6,096 bases of DNA from Anaerolineales bacterium (GTDB taxonomy: Bacteria; Chloroflexota; Anaerolineae; Anaerolineales; E44-bin32): NCBI GenBank assembly GCA_011772595.1, contig WVZH01000172.1, positions 1-6,096 of the forward strand, in the 5' to 3' direction. The position numbers were made by a program, and so were the translations under genes. Positions within the stretch are counted from its first letter, which is position 1. The number at the start of each line of letters is the position of its first letter. The notes below the pieces were generated by a model. The model made no database searches. It was not told where the DNA came from and was given only the letters and a program-made list of their open reading frames with translations. Shown here piece by piece: positions 1 through 6,019 of this stretch.

Positions 1-395
1 AGCGATATCTGTCCCAAAAATACTGCCACCCAACCCCAAGAATGGATCTATTAACATCCAAAACATGCATGTGATCGAGCGCTGATCCGAACGCTACCCC
101 TGCGAAGGATACACATCCGCCCATTCAAGGCTACCTCCCCACGAATCCTTTCCTCAGGAGCCGAGACTGCATACTGCGCGCATGCGATCCAGCCTATCAC
201 ACTTCATATATTCTCCTTTAGCGACTGCCTGAGATCAAACCCGATAATTCCTCGCATGCTCACCACAAATATCGTGCCCGGCTAGTGAAAATTCGCCATG
301 CTATTCCACAAATTCTTTGTTTGCAGCCTCAATTTTTTGCTACGCGATTTGGCACCCTGGAGTTTATCCTTCACCTAGTAGCAAGGAGCCATTTT
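1..395. other. Upstream stretch without a convincing gene
   Basis: I see no reading frame with a plausible start and ribosome binding site here, and no RNA gene. The only structure noticed is two short perfect palindromes, ACATGCATGT at 63-72 and CGCATGCG at 179-186, which are too short to interpret. An open frame from a GTG at 285 runs into the Xre gene, but it has no ribosome binding site and its first 37 codons look like untranslated DNA. I treat it as leader sequence of the gene starting at 396. Confidence 0.6.
383..388 (+). promoter_or_regulatory. Ribosome binding site of the Xre-type gene
   Basis: AAGGAG lies 7 bases before a GTG codon at 396. This spacing is ideal and fixes the start at 396 rather than at the upstream in-frame GTG at 285, which has no such site. 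Confidence 0.75.
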
Positions 396-656
396 GTGAA
401 CTTGATTCAGCTCGGGGAAATGCTTCGCGAATGCAGGGGGGATCAGTCGATCAAGTCCACGGCCAAGCAATTGAAGATCTCGGCAAGGACTTATCGACTC
501 GTCGAACTAGGCCGCCAGCGGCCGCAGATTCGCACCTGCTATATTCTTGCAGGTTTTTTGGGTAGACCAAGTGATGAGATACTGGCGCTGGCTGGCTACA
601 CCGTTCCAGGAGGGAAAGTCACCGACACAACACGCATCCAACAAACGAACACCTGA
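396..656 (+). CDS. Small Xre/Cro-C1-type helix-turn-helix DNA-binding protein
   Basis: This is an 86-residue protein, probably a cytoplasmic DNA-binding transcription regulator. Residues about 6-61 read as a Cro/C1-type helix-turn-helix. LGEMLRECR forms helix 1, IKSTAKQLKIS is the positioning helix, and ARTYRLVELGRQRP holds the recognition helix and the usual E-x-G-x-R-x-P turn. IRTCYILAGFLGRPSDEIL then matches the family's closing helices. The 20-residue tail is polar and probably disordered. The GTG start is chosen because AAGGAG precedes it by 7 bases. The protein is one bare domain with no ligand or dimerisation domain, as in many phage, toxin-antitoxin or orphan regulators. No partner gene is adjacent: the next gene converges on it. 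Its targets cannot be deduced. The fold assignment is fairly secure from the motif; the biological role is unknown. Confidence 0.8.
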   Translation: MNLIQLGEMLRECRGDQSIKSTAKQLKISARTYRLVELGRQRPQIRTCYILAGFLGRPSDEILALAGYTVPGGKVTDTTRIQQTNT

Positions 657-725
657 TTAACCAATACCAAACAGTATGATCCGCACAGATGCAGCAAAGG
701 TTATTTCCCATTGGATCGTCTTAAA

Positions 726-743
726 CCGACACTTTTTAGTCGG
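726..743 (-). terminator. Weak hairpin at the 3' end of the spermidine-synthase-like gene
   Basis: CCGAC at 726-730 and GTCGG at 739-743 form a 5-bp stem with an 8-base loop that contains the gene's TAA stop. On the minus strand the stem is followed by TTTAA, a poor U-tract. It lies in the 79-base gap between two convergent genes, where a terminator would be expected. The short stem and weak tract make it only a candidate. Confidence 0.3.
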
Positions 744-2376
744 GCGCTTCAGGGGACACGAGCTGCTGCTGCAAGCGGTAAGCCTCTGGGCCAAGTATAA
801 ATTGCAGCACGATGCTATCGGCGATCAGCTCCACCGATGTGCGGTCATCGGTGAAAACTAAGTCTGATGATGTTGTGGGGACAGAAGAATAAGCAGCCAG
901 CTCGAGGGCTGAATGTAGCAATGGGTGAATCTCCTTTCCTGTGGTCATTCCCAAGAAGTTCTCAAATAGGTTTTTGCTCTGGGTTGGTTGCATTGTTCCT
1001 ACCAAGATCGTGTTGAATGTAGCAGGAACATCCATGGTGTGTACGGTCGGGAAAACCTCCAGCAATGTGGCCGTCATCGCTTCGACCAAGCGACGGTCCT
1101 CATAGGTGCGCCCGACGTTGATCACCACGACACCGTCGTCAGCCAAGTGTTCGCGCACCTCGAAGAAGAATTCACGGGTGGTTAGCTGCCAGGGAATATA
1201 AGGCGGTCGGTAAGCATCAATCCCGATCATCTGATAGTCAGTATCGAGATAGTTCATGGCAAAGCGAGCATCCTCGACAATGACGTTCAAATTCGGCATG
1301 TCCATATCGAAGAATTGGCGGCCTACCTCCACGATCCCCGGGTCGATCTCCACACCATCTATTGGGATTGGCCCGTAGACGGTGGTGTATTGACGTGCAA
1401 TTGTCCCTCCCGCTAGCCCCAGGATTGACACTTTCTTTACGCGATCAGGTCGAAACGGTGGAGTGTTGAAATATGGTCCGGCCAGGAAGTAGTCCCAGCT
1501 CCCATTCGTGACAAGCTCGGTCGGGTGATAAGTGGAATGCGTGGCCATTCCTTCGTTCAGCAGCAACACACGAGTTTGATCGGGCAACTCGACAACCTGA
1601 ATATAGTTGTACTGCGTCTCCCGCTCATAGAGCAATTTTCCACCCTCAGGAGGTGGTTTAAACGGTCTTTGCAAACTAACAAATCCTACTATAGCTAGGG
1701 CCAACAGCATCCACGTAAATCGTAGAGGAAATCGTCGCTCGGTCAGTGCTGCCCCAACCATGACTGCCATCATGAGGATTGCTGCATATACAACAAAAGT
1801 AGCCGGCGTGCCAACACGTGGTATTAGTACTAAAACAGGGCCAAAGGTCCCTAACAGGCCGCCCACCGTTGTCAGCGCGTAAATCGCTCCAGCGGCACGC
1901 CCTGATCCAGAGACGCTCAGGACAGCCAGCCGAACCGCAAACGGCGGGATACATCCAAGCAGGGTCATTGGCACAACGAAGAGAAGCCCGACGATGGCGG
2001 TAGCTCCCAAAGTGGTGGCGACGTCGATTCTCTGCAGCGCAACCGTCGCAGTACGCAAGAGATGAACAGCAACGATTGGGATAGTCCCAGCGAAAAGCGC
2101 TGCCCAAATCACAAGTGTGTAGAACCTTCGGAACGACGGATATCGGTCGGCATACCTCCCACCCAGGAAGTAACCGACCATGAGGTAGAAGAGGGTCATG
2201 CCGATCACACCCGCCCAGACGATGTTCGAGTTACCGAAGACGTTACCGATCAGTCGAGAAGTTGAAATCTCGACAGCTAGCGTCGTCATTCCAGATACAA
2301 ACGCTACGAGATAGAGAGCAGTCCGCATGTGTCCGGAGGAAGAATTCTTGGTTTCTATCATTCCGACTAAATCCAA
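736..2376 (-). CDS. Fused membrane (MFS-like) / spermidine synthase-like protein
   Basis: This 546-residue two-part protein has a polytopic membrane N-terminus and a cytosolic aminopropyltransferase-like C-terminus. About seven hydrophobic helices lie between residues 18 and 236, beginning with the typical LVAFVSGMTTLAVEISTSRL segment. The Rossmann part (about 247-465) shows QYNYIQVVE (255-263), the nucleotide loop LGLAGGTIAR (319-328), VEIDPGIVEVG (342-352) for AdoMet ribose binding, EDARFAM (368-374) and IGIDAYRPP (384-392), where Asp387 matches the catalytic aspartate of spermidine synthases. TDDRTSVEL near 509-517 is the usual ending of fused members. The loop lacks the acidic residue of the SpeE GGGDG motif, as I recall for many fused members, so true spermidine synthesis is doubtful and the substrate is unknown. 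The start is uncertain: TTG at 2376 or ATG at 2361, neither with a good ribosome binding site. The gene is transcribed away from the signalling genes and shares a gap of about 50-65 bases with them. Confidence 0.88.
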   Translation of the reverse strand: MDLVGMIETKNSSSGHMRTALYLVAFVSGMTTLAVEISTSRLIGNVFGNSNIVWAGVIGMTLFYLMVGYFLGGRYADRYPSFRRFYTLVIWAALFAGTIPIVAVHLLRTATVALQRIDVATTLGATAIVGLLFVVPMTLLGCIPPFAVRLAVLSVSGSGRAAGAIYALTTVGGLLGTFGPVLVLIPRVGTPATFVVYAAILMMAVMVGAALTERRFPLRFTWMLLALAIVGFVSLQRPFKPPPEGGKLLYERETQYNYIQVVELPDQTRVLLLNEGMATHSTYHPTELVTNGSWDYFLAGPYFNTPPFRPDRVKKVSILGLAGGTIARQYTTVYGPIPIDGVEIDPGIVEVGRQFFDMDMPNLNVIVEDARFAMNYLDTDYQMIGIDAYRPPYIPWQLTTREFFFEVREHLADDGVVVINVGRTYEDRRLVEAMTATLLEVFPTVHTMDVPATFNTILVGTMQPTQSKNLFENFLGMTTGKEIHPLLHSALELAAYSSVPTTSSDLVFTDDRTSVELIADSIVLQFILGPEAYRLQQQLVSPEAPD

Positions 2377-2390
2377 CCTGTCTTCTGTTC

Positions 2391-2408
2391 GGGATACAAT
2401 AGTATACT
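2391..2408. promoter_or_regulatory. Candidate divergent promoter region
   Basis: The short gap between the two divergent starts contains AGTATACT (2401-2408), an 8-base palindrome that offers a TATACT -10-like element on either strand, and TACAAT at 2395-2400 on the + strand. For the + strand gene only TACAAT leaves room for a start point before the ribosome binding site. No convincing -35 element was found for either direction, so the promoter assignment rests on position and the -10-like bases only. Confidence 0.3.
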
Positions 2409-2414
2409 CTGATC

Positions 2415-2424
2415 AAGGAGGAGG
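2415..2424 (+). promoter_or_regulatory. Strong ribosome binding site of the membrane microprotein
   Basis: AAGGAGGAGG ends 1 base before the ATG at 2426; its first AAGGAG copy is 5 bases from the start codon. This near-perfect anti-16S match chooses ATG 2426 over the in-frame upstream start at 2327, which would read through the divergent promoter region and the 5' end of the opposite gene. Confidence 0.8.
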
Positions 2425-2425
2425 C

Positions 2426-2599
2426 ATGACCTTTCCCGGAAATGGTACTCCTTTTGCAGCAAATCCTGTAATCGTGGCCGCACTGATCGGTGTTGTTGCC
2501 ATAATTCTATTCGTGGTTATCTTTACGGCATATCTACTCTATCACCGGGACACGAACGAGGCCGGAGATATGCCAGACAAACCCGAACTCGTAGATTAG
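2426..2599 (+). CDS. 57-residue single-pass membrane microprotein
   Basis: I do not recognise a family. The protein has a short polar N-terminus (MTFPGNGTPFAANP), one strongly hydrophobic helix at about residues 15-38 (VIVAALIGVVAIILFVVIFT and the following bases), then Tyr-His-Arg and an acidic tail of about 17 residues ending PDKPELVD. His-Arg after the helix suggests the tail faces the cytoplasm. There is no cysteine and no signal-peptidase motif after the helix, so it looks like a membrane anchor rather than a secreted peptide. It has an excellent ribosome binding site and ends 2 bases before the response regulator start, so the two are almost certainly co-transcribed. A role as an accessory of the two-component pair or of a signal exporter is possible, but this is inference from location only. 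Confidence 0.75.
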   Translation: MTFPGNGTPFAANPVIVAALIGVVAIILFVVIFTAYLLYHRDTNEAGDMPDKPELVD

Positions 2600-2601
2600 C
2601 A

Positions 2602-3249
2602 ATGAGCGCGAGTCAAACTATCCGTGTCCAGATCGCAGACGACCACGATGTCGTCGTCCAAGGCGTGACCTCAATTCTTGAGGCTGAGGCCGACATCGAA
2701 GTCGTCGGTCCAACGATCTCATCCGGTGATGAACTCATAGAGAATGTCCGCGAGGCCACACCAAATGTGTTACTGCTGGATGTGAAGATGCCCGATTTCG
2801 ACATGCTCACAACCCTGGGCCGTCTCACTGCGCTTATGCCGCGTCTTCGTACCATTATCGTCACTGCCCAACAGGATCCTCAGCTAGTCAAGGCCGCGGC
2901 AGACAAAGGCGCGGCTGGTTATATTCTTAAGGAAGAGGCTTTATCCAGCCTACTCCCGCTAGCCATTCGAGGTGTTGCCAAGGGTGAATTGTGGTTCTCA
3001 CCAAGATCCACACAGCATCTCATAGGTGGATATACGGACGAACTGGATTTGAGCGAGTACCGGCGGGATGTTTTACGTCTGATGGTTCACGGTAAGACAC
3101 CGCAGGAGATTGCCCATTCCTTGCAGCGATCCGTCAGTGCCATTTACAGCGCACAAACCCTTATTCGCGAGAAACTTGGAGTAGATACAAACGAGCAGGC
3201 AATTGTCGTTGCAATCCGTGACCGACTTGTGCCATTATCTTTTGACTAG
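2602..3249 (+). CDS. NarL/FixJ (LuxR-type) family response regulator
   Basis: This 215-residue cytoplasmic transcription regulator should be activated by phosphotransfer, most simply from the histidine kinase at 3674-6019. The receiver domain (about 7-125) has the acidic pair Asp13-Asp14 in ADDHD, the phosphoacceptor Asp60 in LLLDVKMP, the switch Thr88 in IIVTAQ and Lys110 in GYILKEE, so all key residues are intact. A short linker follows. The LuxR/GerE helix-turn-helix spans about 148-210: LSEYRRDVLRLMVHGKTPQE, then IAHSLQRSVSAIYSAQTLIR, then EKLGVDTNEQAI. It departs from the common pattern by having SEYRRDVL instead of TPREREVL and IYSAQ where TVxxH is usual, which may alter its DNA specificity. 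It starts 2 bases after the microprotein stop and lacks a ribosome binding site of its own, so translation is probably coupled. This is the same family as Bacillus ComA, DegU and LiaR; the specific member cannot be named. Confidence 0.93.
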   Translation: MSASQTIRVQIADDHDVVVQGVTSILEAEADIEVVGPTISSGDELIENVREATPNVLLLDVKMPDFDMLTTLGRLTALMPRLRTIIVTAQQDPQLVKAAADKGAAGYILKEEALSSLLPLAIRGVAKGELWFSPRSTQHLIGGYTDELDLSEYRRDVLRLMVHGKTPQEIAHSLQRSVSAIYSAQTLIREKLGVDTNEQAIVVAIRDRLVPLSFD

Positions 3250-3272
3250 AATTTGTCATCGTTGTGCATAAT
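3242..3272 (+). promoter_or_regulatory. Possible promoter for the small acidic peptide gene
   Basis: TTGACT (3242-3247) overlaps the response regulator stop and is followed after 19 bases by CATAAT (3267-3272). The spacing is longer than optimal. The 138-base gap to the next gene leaves room for a separate promoter, and TACAAT at 3348-3353 is another -10-like element without a clear -35 partner. Weak support. Confidence 0.22.
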
Positions 3273-3375
3273 TCCTGTGATACAAAAACCTGCTTTTCGA
3301 TGGTACTATTCTTCCATTCACGCTGATAATCACCATAAGCAAATTCATACAATGAACAATACAGATCACCACTTC

Positions 3376-3381
3376 AGGAGG
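3376..3381 (+). promoter_or_regulatory. Ribosome binding site of the small acidic peptide gene
   Basis: AGGAGG lies 6 bases before the ATG at 3388. This strong signal picks that ATG over the in-frame upstream start at 3253, whose extra 45 codons have no ribosome binding site and an atypical His-rich composition. Confidence 0.8.
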
Positions 3382-3387
3382 GTTTCA

Positions 3388-3570
3388 ATGGATATCCCAA
3401 CCACGGATCTGATGGATGCAGTCGCTAAGATTAAGATCGACGAGCAAGAACCCGAGGATGTTCTCGCAACTCTTCGTCCAGAGGAGCTCGAGCGCCTGTC
3501 GGTTATTGTCGTTGATGCCGATGGAACGCTCCAGGCCATCGAGCCCATAGACTACTCTAGATGGAGATAG
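3388..3570 (+). CDS. 60-residue acidic peptide with C-terminal Trp, candidate signal precursor
   Basis: I do not recognise a family with certainty. The protein opens MDIPTTDLMDAVAKIKIDEQ, continues with an acidic helical stretch EPEDVLATLRPEELERL, a beta-like VIVVDADGTLQAI, and ends EPIDYSRWR. It has no signal peptide, membrane helix or cysteine, so any export would need a dedicated route. Size, an N-terminal leader-like part and a Trp second from the end resemble ComX-type pheromone precursors, in which a Trp within the last few residues is prenylated and the tail is cut off and released. Its place directly ahead of a polytopic HisKA_3 kinase supports that idea. Alternatives are another modified-peptide precursor or a small regulatory protein that binds the kinase or regulator. 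The gene itself is well supported by its ribosome binding site; the role is inference. Confidence 0.72.
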   Translation: MDIPTTDLMDAVAKIKIDEQEPEDVLATLRPEELERLSVIVVDADGTLQAIEPIDYSRWR

Positions 3571-3587
3571 CGACTCTGGGTATAGTC

Positions 3588-3605
3588 AATTCCTTCCCGG
3601 GAATT
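3588..3605. promoter_or_regulatory. Dyad between the peptide and kinase genes, possible operator
   Basis: AATTCC (3588-3593) and GGAATT (3600-3605) form an inverted repeat around TTCCCG, and TTCCCGGGAA (3594-3603) is itself a perfect 10-base palindrome. It lies 18 bases after the peptide stop within a 103-base gap. It has no U-tract, so it is not a good terminator. A dyad of this kind could bind a dimeric NarL-type regulator, but no consensus match is claimed. Confidence 0.25.
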
Positions 3606-3673
3606 TCCGCCAATGTTAACACTCGCTTCGCGTTTAGGGACCTACGGCTCTCAACATTTCAGATCCATATCGT

Positions 3674-6019
3674 ATGACACGGGTGACACGATCTAAAACA
3701 ATACGCCTCCTCGGCATTTGTTTCGCCGTTGGAGGCGCACTTGTTGCACTCAGCTTAAGCTACTTCGGGCTAACAAGCCCCTCTTTGCCTTATAGTAAGC
3801 TCGCCCTATATACCGTCGATCAACTGACGGACTCGGCACGCAGTGGGGACATTCAACCGGGCGACGAAATCCTCTCATTCAACAATGAGCCATTCTTCGG
3901 CTGCATGTATCTGGCCGACTCTCCTATCTACCGCGCACCTCGAGACACGCCGATTCCGGTCGAATACAATCGCCCCTCAACCAATACCCACGGGATCACA
4001 GACATCGTCCTCGCGGACCCATCGCCGCAAACCGTCCTGAACCGAAGCTTGACCCATCTCATCGCTTTCTCGTTTGTCGTCTCCGGCATCATCATCCTTG
4101 TCGGCGGCTCCCAACAGCGGACTGACTTTCTCCTTGGCTTGGCGAGTCTTGCCAGCGGCCTCGTCATCGCCGCCGGTCCGGACATCAGCGATTTTCATGC
4201 GCCGCTTTCTATGTTTTATTGGCTTGGCATTCCTGTATGGAGCATCCTGTTAGTAGCCTCTCACACATTCTGGCCGATCAATCAGATCAACCGTCCAATT
4301 CCGCGATTGTTACTCATCGTCATTGGATTAACAAGCTTCGCCCACTTCTCGGTGAACATCGTCAGCTCGACCTGGCTCGGATGTTCTCAAAACGAAATCA
4401 TCTTTGGGCTAGGCGGGTGGAGCTACCTCTTGAATATCGCTCTCCCCTTCCCCATGGTCCTTTATCTCCTCAGCTCTGCCTATCGCCTTACCGACAATCC
4501 TTTTTCACGCCTTCAGATTCGAGCAATCGCTTGGGCCGTCGGCTTGGGCTTCGGCATACCTCTATTGTTCTCCATTGTCCCCTTATACTTGGGAATCCAC
4601 TGGGTTGCACCGATTGAGACTACCCTGCTCATATCCGGCATAATTCCATTGACTTATCTTTATGCTCTGTATCGCGGCGAACTCCTGCTGATTGACCGTT
4701 ATCTCAATCGGGTCGTCTTCACCGCACTGTTCCTGATCTTTTGGGGCGCCACAACTCTCGTCACTGTAAACGTGCTGACATACTGGATTCCTGATCCCAA
4801 TCCCCTCCTTGTATCCGCTTTTGCCGCCATTCCACCCTTGCTTCTAGCAACATTCGTTCGAGAGCGTCTTGGACTTCTTGTTGATTTGGCACTGTATGGT
4901 GTTTATTACAACCCGGAGCAGATCATCTCGCAAATTGGCCAAGAATTGGCGGGCGCACTCACTGAAGACAGTCTGGCCGACATTGTGGTTCACCGTCTTC
5001 CCCAGGCGCTATCGATTCGCCACGCGGCCCTCTGGATGTCTGTCAATAGCGGCAAGCTGCGACTGATACGGCATTCGGAACCAGGAAAAGTTCCTGAATC
5101 CGAATTGACAATGCCATTAGATGCCTTCCCCACAGGAAATAACGAAGTAGATATGCTCAACACTTCCTTCAACTTGGGAAGTGACCCCACCCCGTGGCGA
5201 ACCCTTGTTCGCTTGCGACGCGGCGATGAAGAATTAGGCATTCTCCTGCTTGGCGAAAAGATCCGTGAGCAATCGTATAGTGAAAAAGACATCCGAACTC
5301 TTGGAGTGCTGGCCAGCTGGATGTCGACCACCCTGGCCAATATTGGTCACATCACAAGGGAGCGCACAGTAGCCGAACGCGAGCGTCGCTTAATCCTGGC
5401 GCTTGTTGAGAACGAGGAGAAAATCAGGGCTGAGGTAGCAGCCGAATTACACGATCAGGGAATCAGCGCCTTAGGAATGGCGCGGCTCATGGTCGAGCAG
5501 GAACGCGGCAAATCCATCATCGCGGCGTCTATCGAGCGAGTAATCGACAACTTACGAGAGCTCTCCGCGAACCGGCTCAGCCCCGCGGGATTAGACCAAG
5601 GACTCCATCACGCGCTGGAAGCGATGGTGGACGCCCAGCGTGAACTTGGAGTGATGGTATCTCTCGACATTGCAGAAGATTACCTCAAGAGTGGGCGTCT
5701 CTCACCACTTATCGAACGGGAGTTGTTCTACATCGCTCAGGAGGCGGTGGTTAACGCCTCAAAGCATGCCGAGGCAGATACTATTCGTGTTATCCTGTCC
5801 CGATCGAACAACACCTTGGTGCTTGCTATCCGCGATAATGGGAGGGGATTTAACGTAGCAGCTGCGGTTGAGGGACGGGAAACACGCGGCATGGGTATCA
5901 TGCAAGCCCGGGCAAACCGCATCGGAGGCAAGCTTACGTTGACATCGGAACCGGGCCAACTTACCGAGGTTCTGGTTGAAGTAAAGATTGATAGGTATGA
6001 GAAAGGACAAACACCGTGA
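3674..6019 (+). CDS. Polytopic sensor histidine kinase, HisKA_3 (NarL/DesK/ComP) type
   Basis: This 781-residue membrane sensor should autophosphorylate on histidine and pass phosphate to the neighbouring response regulator. Residues 9-32 form the first membrane helix. An outer loop of about 95 residues follows, with a PDZ-like half-motif SGDIQPGDEILSFNNEPF at 57-74. About nine more helices lie between 125 and 394. Residues about 411-560 look like a GAF-type domain (YNPEQIISQIGQEL onward, closing KDIRTLGVLASWMSTTLANI). A charged coiled coil (561-590) leads into the HisKA_3 box AAELHDQGISALG with phospho-His593. The ATPase domain has the N box QEAVVNASKHAEA (Asn695), DNGRGF (721-726) and RGMGIMQARANRIGG (738-752). 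All catalytic motifs are present. ComP of Bacillus has the same overall plan of many helices plus HisKA_3 kinase. No ribosome binding site precedes the ATG; a GTG at 3683 is an alternative. The stop overlaps the next start by 4 bases. Confidence 0.93.
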   Translation: MTRVTRSKTIRLLGICFAVGGALVALSLSYFGLTSPSLPYSKLALYTVDQLTDSARSGDIQPGDEILSFNNEPFFGCMYLADSPIYRAPRDTPIPVEYNRPSTNTHGITDIVLADPSPQTVLNRSLTHLIAFSFVVSGIIILVGGSQQRTDFLLGLASLASGLVIAAGPDISDFHAPLSMFYWLGIPVWSILLVASHTFWPINQINRPIPRLLLIVIGLTSFAHFSVNIVSSTWLGCSQNEIIFGLGGWSYLLNIALPFPMVLYLLSSAYRLTDNPFSRLQIRAIAWAVGLGFGIPLLFSIVPLYLGIHWVAPIETTLLISGIIPLTYLYALYRGELLLIDRYLNRVVFTALFLIFWGATTLVTVNVLTYWIPDPNPLLVSAFAAIPPLLLATFVRERLGLLVDLALYGVYYNPEQIISQIGQELAGALTEDSLADIVVHRLPQALSIRHAALWMSVNSGKLRLIRHSEPGKVPESELTMPLDAFPTGNNEVDMLNTSFNLGSDPTPWRTLVRLRRGDEELGILLLGEKIREQSYSEKDIRTLGVLASWMSTTLANIGHITRERTVAERERRLILALVENEEKIRAEVAAELHDQGISALGMARLMVEQERGKSIIAASIERVIDNLRELSANRLSPAGLDQGLHHALEAMVDAQRELGVMVSLDIAEDYLKSGRLSPLIERELFYIAQEAVVNASKHAEADTIRVILSRSNNTLVLAIRDNGRGFNVAAAVEGRETRGMGIMQARANRIGGKLTLTSEPGQLTEVLVEVKIDRYEKGQTP
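6003..6007 (+). promoter_or_regulatory. Ribosome binding site of the truncated last gene
   Basis: AAGGA inside the last codons of the kinase gene lies 8 bases before the GTG at 6016, supporting that GTG as a coupled start. Confidence 0.6.

Noticed and set aside
63..72. ACATGCATGT palindrome as an operator or attachment site
   Set aside because: A single 10-base palindrome with no second copy and no adjacent mobile or regulated gene; chance is likely.
285..395. N-terminal extension of the Xre-type protein from a GTG at 285
   Set aside because: There is no ribosome binding site at 285, whereas AAGGAG sits 7 bases before the in-frame GTG at 396 and the helix-turn-helix domain is complete from there.
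1676..2107. Minus-strand 143-codon open frame rich in Cys and Trp
   Set aside because: It lies in another frame inside the fused membrane/synthase-like gene, which shows clear family motifs. Its composition is that of an out-of-frame shadow.
2327..2425. Extended start for the membrane microprotein
   Set aside because: It would overlap the 5' end of the divergent gene and the promoter gap. The AAGGAGGAGG site points to ATG 2426.
3253..3387. 105-residue version of the acidic peptide
   Set aside because: The extra 45 codons have no ribosome binding site and look like intergenic DNA. AGGAGG marks ATG 3388.
3594..3603. Palindrome TTCCCGGGAA as an intrinsic terminator of the peptide gene
   Set aside because: The stem has no adequate loop and no U-run follows, so a terminator call is not supported.
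4219..4617. 132-codon + strand open frame inside the kinase gene
   Set aside because: It is His- and Ser-rich, has no motif, and falls within the membrane-helix region of the kinase in another frame.
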